NCBI GenBank assembly: GCA_910584385.1
Contig: CAJUAK010000013.1
Coordinates: 1-49,977 of the forward strand
Length of the DNA: 49,977 nucleotides
Direction of reading: 5' to 3'
Source: an uncultured Alphaproteobacteria bacterium
GTDB lineage: Bacteria > Pseudomonadota > Alphaproteobacteria > RF32 > CAG-239
Shown here: one piece after another, positions 33,814 to 43,069 of the stretch
How the letters are laid out: every line of letters starts with the position of its first letter
How positions within the stretch are numbered: position 1 is the stretch's first letter
Position numbers and translations under genes: made by a program
Notes under the pieces: generated by a model
What the model saw: the letters and a program-made list of their open reading frames with translations, nothing else
What the model was told of the DNA's origin: nothing
The model's database searches: none

Positions 33814-35398
33814 TTTATCCAAAACCTTATTGGGAATTTTTGCGGCTGCAATGATAACGTCCTGCTCCATTTCAACAGATTTGGACGCTGAGGTTGAACG
33901 CGAAGTGGAAGTTACGACCCAGTTAAAAGAAAAAGCTAAATTGCCGACCAAAGCCGAAAACAACGACTTGGTTAAGGTTAAGGAAGAAATTTGGCTTGGG
34001 GACACCAGCGAAATTGAATATGACGGCGAACCTTTGCCTTCTTACCTTGAAAAGGCAAAAGGGATTACCTTAGTCAGCAACCGCCCGATTACCCTTTATG
34101 AAATCGGCGATATGATTAATAAAATCACAACGTTAAGCGTACGTTACGCGCCGCAGATGGAAGAAAAAGTTTTCAGCGAGGGCAGCGCAAACCGCCCGGA
34201 TGCCGAGAGCTTTAATATTGACTGGACGGAATCTGATAAGATTTTATTAAATTACCAAGGCCCTTTAAGCGGTTTGCTTAATGAAATTGCCGTGCGTTTC
34301 GGCATTTGGTGGCGTTATGAAAACAGAGAAATTCAGTTTTATAAATATGTTACCAAGACTTTCGTTGTTTACAGCCTGCCAACAAAACCCAATATGTCTG
34401 TAAACATCGGCGGAACAAACAGCGGCAGCGGCGGAAGCTCCTCAATATCTTTGTCAAGCTCTGTTGATGTTGAACTATGGGGAAATATTGAAAACACCAT
34501 CCGTTCTATGATTGACCCCAATGCGCAGTTGAGCATGGCGCCTTCTGACGGTACGATTACATTGACGGCAACGCCTAATGACATTAAAAAAGTGGCAAAA
34601 TACATAAATGACACCAACCGCAGATTATCCCGCCAGGTTGCGATTTCAGTCAAAGTTTTGCAGGTTACGATTAAAGATTCCGACCAGTACGGGCTGAATT
34701 TGAATGCTGCCTTTACCGGAGATTCAACCATTCAACGCATCGGCGTTGCAAGTTTTGACGGTTTGGCAGATATTTCCAGCGGCATGGACATGAGCCTGCT
34801 CAATGGCGACTGGAGTTTGACGGCAGCAATTAAGGCTTTGTCGACACAAGGAACGACGACTTTGTTAACAAGCGGTTCCGTTACGACAATGAATAACAAA
34901 CCGGCTCCTATTCAGGTTACAACCAAAGAAAACTATATTTCTGAGATGACAAAAACCAACAGCGGAACAGACGGCGACAATTATGACATCTCCGTTTCCA
35001 CTGAAGAAATTGAATATGGTTTTACTATGGAGATTTTGCCGCGTTTGATGGAACATGGCAGAATGATGCTGATGTTTAACTTGTCTTTGTCTGACTTGGT
35101 CGATATGGAAAAAGTTTCTTTCGGCAAGGAAGAAGAACAGCAATATATTCAAAACCCCAAGGTAGAAACCCGCGGCTTTACGCAGGAAGTTGCCTTAACT
35201 TCGGGTCAGACATTGATTTTGAGCGGTTATGAAAAGACGAAAAACGCAACGGAAAAGACCGGTGTCGGCTCGGCAAAGAATTCGCTTCTGGGCGGAACGG
35301 CTACCGCGCAAAAAGACCGTTCTGTTTTGGTTATCCTCTTAACGCCCGTCATTCTTGACAACCCGTTAAGCCCGGAATCCAGGATTAACATGCGCTAA
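33800..35398 (+). CDS. pilN: PilN-type outer-membrane secretin (lipoprotein)
   Basis: 532 aa from the ATG at 33800 (GGAGG upstream, overlapping pilL). N-terminal lipoprotein signal with lipobox-like TSC. N-terminal ring domains follow, then a Gly/Ser-rich loop (GTNSGSGGSSSI), an STN/N1-like region, and a C-terminal secretin domain with VETRGFTQEVALTSGQTLIL and SVLVILLTPVIL. It forms the gated outer-membrane channel through which the pilus passes. Length and organisation match PilN/BfpB secretins of type IVb pili. Confidence 0.92.
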   Translation: MHLINLSKTLLGIFAAAMITSCSISTDLDAEVEREVEVTTQLKEKAKLPTKAENNDLVKVKEEIWLGDTSEIEYDGEPLPSYLEKAKGITLVSNRPITLYEIGDMINKITTLSVRYAPQMEEKVFSEGSANRPDAESFNIDWTESDKILLNYQGPLSGLLNEIAVRFGIWWRYENREIQFYKYVTKTFVVYSLPTKPNMSVNIGGTNSGSGGSSSISLSSSVDVELWGNIENTIRSMIDPNAQLSMAPSDGTITLTATPNDIKKVAKYINDTNRRLSRQVAISVKVLQVTIKDSDQYGLNLNAAFTGDSTIQRIGVASFDGLADISSGMDMSLLNGDWSLTAAIKALSTQGTTTLLTSGSVTTMNNKPAPIQVTTKENYISEMTKTNSGTDGDNYDISVSTEEIEYGFTMEILPRLMEHGRMMLMFNLSLSDLVDMEKVSFGKEEEQQYIQNPKVETRGFTQEVALTSGQTLILSGYEKTKNATEKTGVGSAKNSLLGGTATAQKDRSVLVILLTPVILDNPLSPESRINMR

Positions 35399-35418
35399 CG
35401 CAAAGCAGGAGAAACAGC

Positions 35419-36696
35419 GTGCTGGAAGAAGCCAAATTACTAGATGATGATTACGACGAGAGGGTTGAAAAACGCTCTTGGGGAACGAGTATTGAAGTTT
35501 CCGGTATTCATTATGCCACCAGCTTATTTTGGCAGCCGCTGCAAAATAAGGACGATCCTTTTCAGGAAGTTGAAGAAGCGTCGGAAGGCGTTTTGGAAGG
35601 CGCAGACCTTTTTTGCATAAAACCTGGTAAGGCTCCGCAGTTTGGTATTTGCGTTTCCCACGAAGGATATAAAAAAGGGCAAAATGTTGCCGCTGTTTCT
35701 TTGGCAACTGCTTTATCGGACAAAGCGTCTTTTGTTGCCGTATTCAAGGTGGATGAAGGCTGGTGGTATACTTGTATCCGTAACGACATCATCCTTTCTG
35801 ACGGCGATATGCTCTTCCTGAATGAAGAAGATGCCAAGAACCAGTTTGTGTCTATGTTGGCCGTGCCGGATTGGGGGCGGAAGATTTGCCCGCCGGAATG
35901 GGGATTAGAGGAGACCGAAAGCGTAGACCTTGCTTCTCTTTTGAATAAAGGGCTAAAAGCGAAACTCCAAAAGATTAAGGCCTTGCGCGGCGCAAAACTG
36001 CTTATGGTTGTCGTCCTTTCCGCCGTTGTCGGCTTATGGCTTCTTTCCAGCCTTTTTGACAAATTATTTTTGACGCCCAAAGTGCGTCCGATGGTTGTTC
36101 CCGTACAGCCGAAAGTCATTCCGAAAGTTCAGGAGATTCCTGAAGTTAAGCCTTGGGAAAAGATTAATGATTCAACACAGTTGATGACCGAATGCTATAA
36201 CGGGATTCAGTCTTTGGTTACGGTTTTGCCTCCCGGTTGGGAAATCGGCGGATTAAGCTGTTCGCAAGGCGGAATTGTTACATCCTGGAGCATGAAGCTT
36301 GGACGGCTTTCATGGGTGGACAAAGCTTTGGAAGAATCCGGAATTGTATTTTCAGGAAAAGCTTATTCTGATAACGGCAGTTCCGTTACGGTTACAGTGC
36401 CTTTGAATCCGATTGCGCAAATTGCATCGCCGCCAATGATGGGCGATATTGATTTGAAAAATCATATTAATGATTTGTTCCAGTCTATCGGGCAAGGCAT
36501 TGCTTTAAGCAACGGCAGCTTTACATCGCCGCAGAAGAAAATCTATAAATTTATCAATTTCCGGTTTTCTTCACGCTATAACCCTCTGGTTTGGAATGAT
36601 TTGTTAACAAAATTTTCAGGACTTGAGATTAAAAATATAAAATATACGCCGACTAATGAAACTTGGGATTATGAGGGGATTATCTATGCAAATTAA
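35419..36696 (+). CDS. pilO: PilO-type pilus accessory protein
   Basis: 425 aa starting with GTG (AGGAG seven bases upstream). The first ~165 residues show the R64 PilO pattern (GWWYTCIRNDIILSDGDMLF, DWGRKICPPEWGLE), a globular cytoplasmic domain. One transmembrane helix (about 194-212, LLMVVVLSAVVGLWLLSSLF) leads to a periplasmic region (~220-425) with two ferredoxin-like strand-helix segments and two Cys. PilO forms the inner-membrane alignment platform with PilP and PilR. It overlaps pilP by 11 nt. Confidence 0.87.
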   Translation: MLEEAKLLDDDYDERVEKRSWGTSIEVSGIHYATSLFWQPLQNKDDPFQEVEEASEGVLEGADLFCIKPGKAPQFGICVSHEGYKKGQNVAAVSLATALSDKASFVAVFKVDEGWWYTCIRNDIILSDGDMLFLNEEDAKNQFVSMLAVPDWGRKICPPEWGLEETESVDLASLLNKGLKAKLQKIKALRGAKLLMVVVLSAVVGLWLLSSLFDKLFLTPKVRPMVVPVQPKVIPKVQEIPEVKPWEKINDSTQLMTECYNGIQSLVTVLPPGWEIGGLSCSQGGIVTSWSMKLGRLSWVDKALEESGIVFSGKAYSDNGSSVTVTVPLNPIAQIASPPMMGDIDLKNHINDLFQSIGQGIALSNGSFTSPQKKIYKFINFRFSSRYNPLVWNDLLTKFSGLEIKNIKYTPTNETWDYEGIIYAN

Positions 36697-38158
36697 AACA
36701 AAAGCATTTTTATTTGGAACCGCATTGGCCTTGGTCTTGGGATTAAACAATGCCATGGCTCAAGGCGTGGTTTCTCTCGCAGATGACGATGATTCCGCAC
36801 AAACCCTTGATTTGGGCTTGGCTGATAATGAAATCCCAAACAGCATTTCTTTGGCAGATGAAGATGATGACGGCGATTTGATTGTGCCGCCTCAAAAAAG
36901 CCAAGATGGCCCTCACCCGATAAATCTGGCCGAGGCTCCCCAGCCGATTAATCTTGCAGAAGGGCCAAAACCGATTAACCTTGGCGAAGCACCTCAACCA
37001 ATTAATTTAGGCGAAGCACCGCAACCGATTAATTTAGGCGATGGCCCGAAGCCAATTAATTTGGCAGACGGTCCGCGTCCGATTGGTGCCGAAGGGCCGA
37101 TGATTATCGATAACGGAAGCGCTCCCAAAGCGCCTCAGGCCGCTCCGGCGCCCAAACCGGTTCAACAGGTCAGCCCTGTCGGCGCTATCGGTGCTGCAAA
37201 ATTTGGAAATATTGACGGGACAATCTTTGAAAAAATGTCTGATTTGGAAAAGCAGACGGCCATTCTTTCTTTAGAATTGCGCAAAGAGAAAGTCCAAAAC
37301 GAGATTGAAGCCGTTAAATCCCAGCGGACAAAGGCTATGGAAGAACTGCGCGCCGCCGAAGAGGAAAAAGCCAAGAAAAAGGCAGAATGGGAACGCGAAC
37401 AGGTTTTGAAGGTCATTAAAGAACAACAGCGTTTGAAAGAACTGGAAACAGCCTATGAAAACGCCCGCCAGGAAAAATTGCTCAATGACTATAAAAACCA
37501 TATGCTTAAGGAAAAACAAAGCTGGATTGAAAAAAATGCTTCGCTTTATGCTGAAATGAAAAATGCAACAAAAGAAAAAATCGCTTTTGCCGATAAGATT
37601 AAAAATCAGTATAAAGAAATTGACGCGCTTTCAGCCAAAGCAAAAGATGATGCCGCAAGGGTCAAAGAAGCTTATGCCCAGGAGATTTCTGATTTGCAGG
37701 CACAGGTATCCTTGCTCAAATCGCGCTTGGAAGCCCAAGAAAGAGCATTGGAAGAAGAACGTCAGAATCCTTTTGCGGAAAGCGCTGTTGAAGGAGACGG
37801 AGATTCTGCTCCCGTTACGCCGACCATGGCCGTTGAACGCCTTGACGAACTATATGCCGTTATGGAAATTCGCGGACAAGGGGATAAACTTTCTGCAAAA
37901 TTAATGAATCAATCAGGAATTCCTTTCATCGTCCGCAAAGGGGCCGTCTTGCAAAATGGCGAAATGGTTGATGAAATTACTTCATCTTACGTCCGCACGG
38001 ACAAGAATGGCGCGAAAGACTACTTATACTTTTCCGGAAGCGCTTTTTGGGGCACTCAGACACCAGACAGCGACAAAAAAGAAGAGAAACCTTCCGGCCG
38101 CCCGCTGATGGTTGAAGATGATATCCCCAGCATTGGCAAAGACATGATTGTCAAATAA
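36686..38158 (+). CDS. pilP: PilP-type pilus protein with PINL repeats
   Basis: 490 aa from the ATG at 36686 (GAGGGGA upstream). Signal peptide to AMA-Q at ~24. Residues ~75-135 hold seven 9-aa repeats such as APQPINLGE. A long coiled coil covers ~175-360. The C-terminal ~90 residues resemble R64 PilP: a strand-rich MEIRGQGDKLSAKLMN, FIVRKGAVLQNGEMVDEI, then a final strand. Typical PilP is only ~150 aa, so both the repeat and the coiled coil are additions that could extend it across the periplasm toward the secretin. Confidence 0.78.
   Translation: MQIKTKAFLFGTALALVLGLNNAMAQGVVSLADDDDSAQTLDLGLADNEIPNSISLADEDDDGDLIVPPQKSQDGPHPINLAEAPQPINLAEGPKPINLGEAPQPINLGEAPQPINLGDGPKPINLADGPRPIGAEGPMIIDNGSAPKAPQAAPAPKPVQQVSPVGAIGAAKFGNIDGTIFEKMSDLEKQTAILSLELRKEKVQNEIEAVKSQRTKAMEELRAAEEEKAKKKAEWEREQVLKVIKEQQRLKELETAYENARQEKLLNDYKNHMLKEKQSWIEKNASLYAEMKNATKEKIAFADKIKNQYKEIDALSAKAKDDAARVKEAYAQEISDLQAQVSLLKSRLEAQERALEEERQNPFAESAVEGDGDSAPVTPTMAVERLDELYAVMEIRGQGDKLSAKLMNQSGIPFIVRKGAVLQNGEMVDEITSSYVRTDKNGAKDYLYFSGSAFWGTQTPDSDKKEEKPSGRPLMVEDDIPSIGKDMIVK
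36908..37093 (+). repeat. Seven 27-bp tandem coding repeats in pilP
   Basis: Units encode [GA]P-x-PINL-[AG]-[ED]; six full 27-bp units plus a shorter last one. Third-position differences show the array is not very recent, though two adjacent copies (36989-37042) are nearly identical. Confidence 0.9.
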
Positions 38159-38170
38159 CAGGATGCGGGA

Positions 38171-39841
38171 ATGGCTGATGAGGAAAACACATCTTTAGAT
38201 ACGCAAACCGACGCTCCGGAGGCAGTTCCGGCGTCGGATATTAAGGTTTCTGAAGAAAAAAGCGATGCACCCAAGGCCTCCGGTTTTGAAAAATATTTTG
38301 AAAATAATAATAAACTTTTGACGCTTCCCGGAAGTTCTCTGGTTATTAATGATGATACCAGAAGGCTTTTGGCATTATTTTCCAATGGGATGTTTCTGGT
38401 TTCAGACACCCATAAATTTGACGGGCGCGTTTTAAGTTTTGAAGTTTTGGCGCGAAAGAAGAAACTGACCATCGGCAAGCCGATTTATGTTTCCCAAAAC
38501 GAAATCAATGCCATTTACAGTTATGGGGAACGCAGTGCGATTGCATCAGCGGAAGTCAGCGAAGACTTTGACTCCATCCAAATGCAAAAAGACTTCGTGA
38601 ACGTCGTTTCCCGTGCGGCAAGCCAGAAGGTTTCCGATATCCATATTATTGTTGCGGACAGCACGCAGATTATGTTTCGTATTGACGGTATGATGCAAAC
38701 GGAAATGGAATATAATAAAGAATGGGGCGAAGCCTTTGTTCGCGCGGCCTTTGCTTCTGCCGACATTTCCGATGCCAACTACGCACAAAACGAATTTCAG
38801 GGCGCTCAAAAACTAGGTTCAACCCCCTTAAGGGGTTCTAAAGGCAAATTAATGCTGCCGCATAATATTTTGGCTATCCGCCTGCAGTTTAACCCTATTG
38901 CTTTTGGTTCCCAATATTTGGTTATGCGCTTGCTGTATGCCGATGATAATCCTAACGGCAGCGGCGACTTATCCGCTTTGGGCTTTGGGGAATATGAAGA
39001 AAACCTGTTTTACCGTTTGCGCGCGGTTCCCGTCGGATTAAACATTATCGCAGGCCCGACCGGTTCCGGAAAATCAACCACTTTGCAGCGCAATATGATT
39101 AAACTGCTGCAAGAAAAGAATTATGAAGTGAATCTGCTGACCGTGGAAGACCCGCCGGAGTATCCTATTCCTGGAGCGCGGCAAATGCCGGTTACCAACG
39201 CAAACAGCGAAGAAGAAAAAGACGAACAGTTTACCAAAGCTTTGTCAGCGGCTTTGCGTTCTGACCCTGATGTTATTATGGTCGGCGAAATCCGTGCGAT
39301 TGCCGCGGCGCAGCTTACATTCAAGGGCGCACTTTCAGGACACGGCATGTGGTCTACGCTGCACGCAAACTCCGCGCCGGCAATTATTACCCGTTTGCGC
39401 GATATGGGCGTGGAACCGTTTAAGCTTGGCGATCCGGAATTGATGAAAGGGCTTATTTCCCAACGCTTATTCAGAAAACTTTGCCCGCATTGCCGGGTTT
39501 CCGTAAAAGAACGTTTGGACAATCCCGCCGTGCAAAGGCTAAGGGTTGCTTTGGGCGATTATGGCGTTGAAAATACATTCATGCGCGGCCCGGGATGCAA
39601 ATTCTGCAATAATCAAGGCATTAAAGGGCGTATGAGCGTGCCGGAAATCATCCTCCCGGATGCAACATTTCTGGAATTGATGATTAACGGCGAAACCCGA
39701 AAGGCCATTGATTACTGGACAAGCGACCTAAACGGCAGAACGCTGAAGGATGCCGCCATAGAGCGTATGCTTAAAGGGTATATTGATTTGGAAGAAGTCG
39801 AACGCTGGACCGGTTTGATGGATCAGCGCCCGATTTATTAA
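38171..39841 (+). CDS. pilQ: PilQ-type assembly ATPase (GspE/PilB family)
   Basis: 556 aa. The N-terminal ~130 residues are variable. The ATPase has Walker A GPTGSGKST near residue 295, Asp box TVEDPPEY, Walker B VIMVGEIR, His box STLHANSA, and the zinc site formed by CPHC (~437) and CKFC (~476), typical of extension-type GspE ATPases. It is a cytoplasmic hexamer that powers pilus extension through PilR. The gene sits directly before pilR, as in R64. Confidence 0.95.
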   Translation: MADEENTSLDTQTDAPEAVPASDIKVSEEKSDAPKASGFEKYFENNNKLLTLPGSSLVINDDTRRLLALFSNGMFLVSDTHKFDGRVLSFEVLARKKKLTIGKPIYVSQNEINAIYSYGERSAIASAEVSEDFDSIQMQKDFVNVVSRAASQKVSDIHIIVADSTQIMFRIDGMMQTEMEYNKEWGEAFVRAAFASADISDANYAQNEFQGAQKLGSTPLRGSKGKLMLPHNILAIRLQFNPIAFGSQYLVMRLLYADDNPNGSGDLSALGFGEYEENLFYRLRAVPVGLNIIAGPTGSGKSTTLQRNMIKLLQEKNYEVNLLTVEDPPEYPIPGARQMPVTNANSEEEKDEQFTKALSAALRSDPDVIMVGEIRAIAAAQLTFKGALSGHGMWSTLHANSAPAIITRLRDMGVEPFKLGDPELMKGLISQRLFRKLCPHCRVSVKERLDNPAVQRLRVALGDYGVENTFMRGPGCKFCNNQGIKGRMSVPEIILPDATFLELMINGETRKAIDYWTSDLNGRTLKDAAIERMLKGYIDLEEVERWTGLMDQRPIY

Positions 39842-39856
39842 GGATAAAGGTGGAAC

Positions 39857-40981
39857 ATGGCAAAAGATTTTAAACAATCGGCCTCTATGAAAAAGGCAAT
39901 CCGGCAGTTTAATATCATTGAAGAGCATTATGCAAAAATGATTATTTCTATGTCTAACGGCGTCCGCTTGAAGATATACCGCAAAATCGCCTCATTAATG
40001 AAAAACCGCTTTTCTTTGATGGATGCGTTGGACATGCTGCATGACAGTGCCAGCAATGGCGGGAAAAACCCCGGCGAACCGCTGGCTATTGCAATTGCGG
40101 CTTGGGGGCGCGCTTTGCAAAACGGTCTTCCCTTTTCCGATGCGTTAAAGGGGTGGGCACCCGATCGGGAAAGGCTTATGCTTTCCGTGGGCGATGTTTC
40201 CGACCTTGAAAACGCCTTGCTCAACTTAATCCGTGTTACTGAAGGTTCTACAAAAATGACCCGCCCGATTATCGGCGCGATTACTTATCCGGCATTTTTG
40301 ACGATGATGTCCGTCCTTATTATTTATGCTATCGGCGTTTATATGGTGCCGCCAATGCTGGATGCCGCCCCGAATGTCCACTGGACGGGAATGGCCGCCG
40401 ATTTGGTCGGCATTTCAAACTGGATTAAAGAATATTGGCTAGTTGCTTTCTCGGCGCTGCCGATCCTTATGATTATAATTTATTTTACAATCGGCATCTG
40501 GACAGGAAGCATCAGAGCCTTTTTTGATAAAATTCCGCCTTGGTCATTATATAAGGTATTTGTCGGCATCAGCTGGCTTTTGGCGCTTTCTGCCCTGGTT
40601 AAAGGCGGCACGCCTGTTTCCACCGCCATGCGCGCGCTGCGGCGGGATGCCAGCAAATATTTGAAAGAACGCATTGATAAAACGCTGGTCTTTATTAATA
40701 ATGGTGATAACCTCGGACAGGCCTTAAGCAAAACAAAGCTTGAATTTCCGGATCGGGAAATCATCAGCGATTTGAAAATTTACTCCGAATTGGATAACTT
40801 TGAAGAAGCTTTGGAAAACCTCGCCAACGAGTGGCTGGAAGAATCTGTTTATCTGATTGAACAAAAAGCATCTATTTTGAACATGGTTGCCTTGCTCTCC
40901 ATCGGTGCAGTTATCGCCTGGGCGGTTATGGGCACCTTTGACATGCAAGATCAGATTACCAGCAATATGGGACAAATGTAA
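39857..40981 (+). CDS. pilR: PilR-type inner-membrane platform protein (GspF family)
   Basis: 374 aa with the GspF layout: a helical cytoplasmic domain, a transmembrane segment around 138-165, a second hydrophobic stretch around 190-210, a repeated helical domain (RIDKTLVFINNGDNLGQALSK), and a C-terminal transmembrane helix. It couples the PilQ ATPase to pilin polymerisation. Its stop codon shares one base with the next start. Confidence 0.92.
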   Translation: MAKDFKQSASMKKAIRQFNIIEEHYAKMIISMSNGVRLKIYRKIASLMKNRFSLMDALDMLHDSASNGGKNPGEPLAIAIAAWGRALQNGLPFSDALKGWAPDRERLMLSVGDVSDLENALLNLIRVTEGSTKMTRPIIGAITYPAFLTMMSVLIIYAIGVYMVPPMLDAAPNVHWTGMAADLVGISNWIKEYWLVAFSALPILMIIIYFTIGIWTGSIRAFFDKIPPWSLYKVFVGISWLLALSALVKGGTPVSTAMRALRRDASKYLKERIDKTLVFINNGDNLGQALSKTKLEFPDREIISDLKIYSELDNFEEALENLANEWLEESVYLIEQKASILNMVALLSIGAVIAWAVMGTFDMQDQITSNMGQM

Positions 40982-41520
40982 TGAACAAAAAGAAAATTTA
41001 TTGGGGATTGGCCTGTTTGGGCATTTTAGCGGCGGCTTTAGGAAGCTGCTTCTTCTTCCAGCAAGATACCGAAGCCGAAAAGTCTGCTTTGGAGCTGTCT
41101 GAAACAAGCAGCGCCATTCGCAAATTCTACAGTAACCGTCCCGGCTACTGGGGATTGAATACGGAAAATGCCATTGCCAATAAATTAGTTCCTGCATCCT
41201 CTGTTCAGGATGGGAAAATTACAAATGCCCTGGGCGCCGGCATCAAAATCGGCAAAGGCAGCGATGCAGCTGCCGTCATGCCCGGATTGCGCGGATTTGA
41301 CATTATATGGAGCGGATTAAGCCAAAAAGCCTGCCTCAGAGCTGCAACTTATGCTTATTCTCCGGACTTTTTGCTCGGCGTTACCGGACTGTCAATTGAG
41401 AATGAGAAAGGAAACCAGGATTTTGGCTGGGGTTCGGAACAAATTTTGCCGTTGAGCAAAGGACAGGCTAAAAAAGCCTGTGGCGAAAAAGAAAATACGT
41501 TAATCTGGCATATGGAATAA
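40981..41520 (+). CDS. PilS/TcpA-like pilin-fold protein with non-canonical N-terminus
   Basis: 179 aa in the pilS position. The globular part resembles type IVb pilins: a helix with YSNRPGYWGL, then SSVQDGKITNALG (pilins have a similar Gly-Lys-Val…NP/A-F turn), GFDIIWSGLSQKACLRAAT, and a C-terminal Cys (KKACGEKENTLIW) that could pair with it. The N-terminus is MNKKKIYWGLACLGILAAAL and lacks the Gly followed by [M/F/L]-x4-Glu needed by prepilin peptidase. It has a hydrophobic helix and a possible lipobox (LGSC). It may be a minor, membrane-tethered pseudopilin or a lipoprotein rather than the fibre subunit. It ends directly against the convergent sulfatase gene with no spacer. Confidence 0.65.
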   Translation: MNKKKIYWGLACLGILAAALGSCFFFQQDTEAEKSALELSETSSAIRKFYSNRPGYWGLNTENAIANKLVPASSVQDGKITNALGAGIKIGKGSDAAAVMPGLRGFDIIWSGLSQKACLRAATYAYSPDFLLGVTGLSIENEKGNQDFGWGSEQILPLSKGQAKKACGEKENTLIWHME

Positions 41521-42963
41521 TTATTCTTTTTCTATCAGCGCGCGGATAATTATCGGAACATCGGAAAAAGAAATCTCTAACCTTTTGTTTAGATTTTGAT
41601 TTTTTGCATAAACAATCAAAATTGTTGAGGTATCTTCCATTTTTTCGCTCTGATGGTCTGAATAAATGACAAACAGGCTGTTTTGCGGCGCCTGAATTAC
41701 TAAATCCTGCAGAGCAGAATCGACATAGTGCATCATATTTAAATATTGCTGCTCTTCTGTTTTTGCCCCGTTGAAAAGCTGTTTTTCCCCTTCGGGAAGG
41801 GTATACGGCTCATGAGATGAAACGGTTACAAAGAAATCCAGAGTTTTTTGCCCTTTGTCCCCGTTAAGCTTATTTGCAATAACTTTAACAACATCCTTGT
41901 CATGAAAGCCCCACTCGCCTTTGGGAGCCGAAATCGGCAGAGTTTCTTCAAACCATGCTTCGTCAAATCCCAAGTTTTTAATATGCAGCCCCCTTTCATA
42001 AAAATTTTCCGAAAAGCCATGATAAAAACGGGAAACATAGCCTTTTTCCCTGAGTATGCGGGGCAATGTTTTTATTTGTGCATCAATATCCGGCGTTAAA
42101 AGATAGTAGATAACGCTGTAGTAGTCATTATAATTTGGCGCCGATACAATAACCGAAAAATCAGAATTGCCCGAGGCTGCGCGCGGACGAGGCGCAATGC
42201 GGCATAATATGGATTTTCCCTTCAGCGATTGTAAAAAAGGCATTACCGGTTCCTGCTTTGCGGAAGCTTCCATTGCCGCCCAGTCCAAACTTTCAACCTG
42301 GACAATAAATATATGTTCAGGCAAACGGACATCTGCAAACTCAGGAAGAGTTCGGCTTTCTAACCGAGAATTATCGACAATTTCCTGAAGCAGGCGGCGC
42401 CTGTCCAGGCTGGTCCAGGTTTCATACCACCAAGCTTGCGCATAACCCATAAACCGTCCGAAGGATTTGAAATCATAAACAGAAAACACCTGCCGGTGAT
42501 AATTGGCCGATGTCGTTATGAGGAAAACCGCCAAAGGAATGCCCAAAATCAGCCGCAACAGCTTTTTATATTTTTGCGGAGGCCGGTAAAACCGCCAAAA
42601 ATAATTTATTTGCAACACGGTTAGAGCAATCAGGCAGAGCAGCTTATAAGAGAAGATGCTGAAAGGCGCCTTCCTTAAAAAAATCATCCCTTCTGAAAAC
42701 TGCTCGCAAATTATCTGCAGGCTTAAAGGCTCTTCATAATATTTGTGCCAGAGCAGCAATGCGGCAAAAATAACGCTTAAAAAAGACAAAAAGGCAGCAA
42801 TCGCCCGCCGTGGAAAAGTCAGCAGCAATCCGAACAAAATAAATGACTGAAAATAGACAAGGGCAGCCGTTAACCATGGCGCTTCCAAACCTGAAAAAAA
42901 TATGAAATGTAAAGCAAGCGGTTCCATGCTTAAAAAAGCTGCCGCCGCAAAATATGCTGTCAT
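41521..42963 (-). CDS. LtaS-type membrane phosphotransferase (alkaline phosphatase/sulfatase superfamily)
   Basis: 480 aa. Four to five transmembrane helices in the first ~155 residues precede a periplasmic catalytic domain. Metal-site elements are VQVESLDW (~222), a nucleophile region ASGNSDF (~264) and YSDHQSEKM (~437). Aligned to LtaS KTSD-x-EF, the nucleophile position is Ser here instead of Thr. Such enzymes move phosphoglycerol or phosphoethanolamine onto surface glycans or lipids, or act on related phosphodiesters. The substrate cannot be told. It is on the opposite strand between pilus genes and the PilT-like ATPase. Its stop abuts the pilin-like gene's stop inside the palindrome GAATAATTATTC. 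Confidence 0.8.
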   Translation of the reverse strand: MTAYFAAAAFLSMEPLALHFIFFSGLEAPWLTAALVYFQSFILFGLLLTFPRRAIAAFLSFLSVIFAALLLWHKYYEEPLSLQIICEQFSEGMIFLRKAPFSIFSYKLLCLIALTVLQINYFWRFYRPPQKYKKLLRLILGIPLAVFLITTSANYHRQVFSVYDFKSFGRFMGYAQAWWYETWTSLDRRRLLQEIVDNSRLESRTLPEFADVRLPEHIFIVQVESLDWAAMEASAKQEPVMPFLQSLKGKSILCRIAPRPRAASGNSDFSVIVSAPNYNDYYSVIYYLLTPDIDAQIKTLPRILREKGYVSRFYHGFSENFYERGLHIKNLGFDEAWFEETLPISAPKGEWGFHDKDVVKVIANKLNGDKGQKTLDFFVTVSSHEPYTLPEGEKQLFNGAKTEEQQYLNMMHYVDSALQDLVIQAPQNSLFVIYSDHQSEKMEDTSTILIVYAKNQNLNKRLEISFSDVPIIIRALIEKE

Positions 42964-43069
42964 TTGTCCGTCCGTTTGTTTTATTTTTCTTATTTTATTT
43001 AGATTTTAGTTTTTATTAAGAGTTCTATGTTAACTTATACCCAATATTTTAAAATATGTGAGGCTTATT

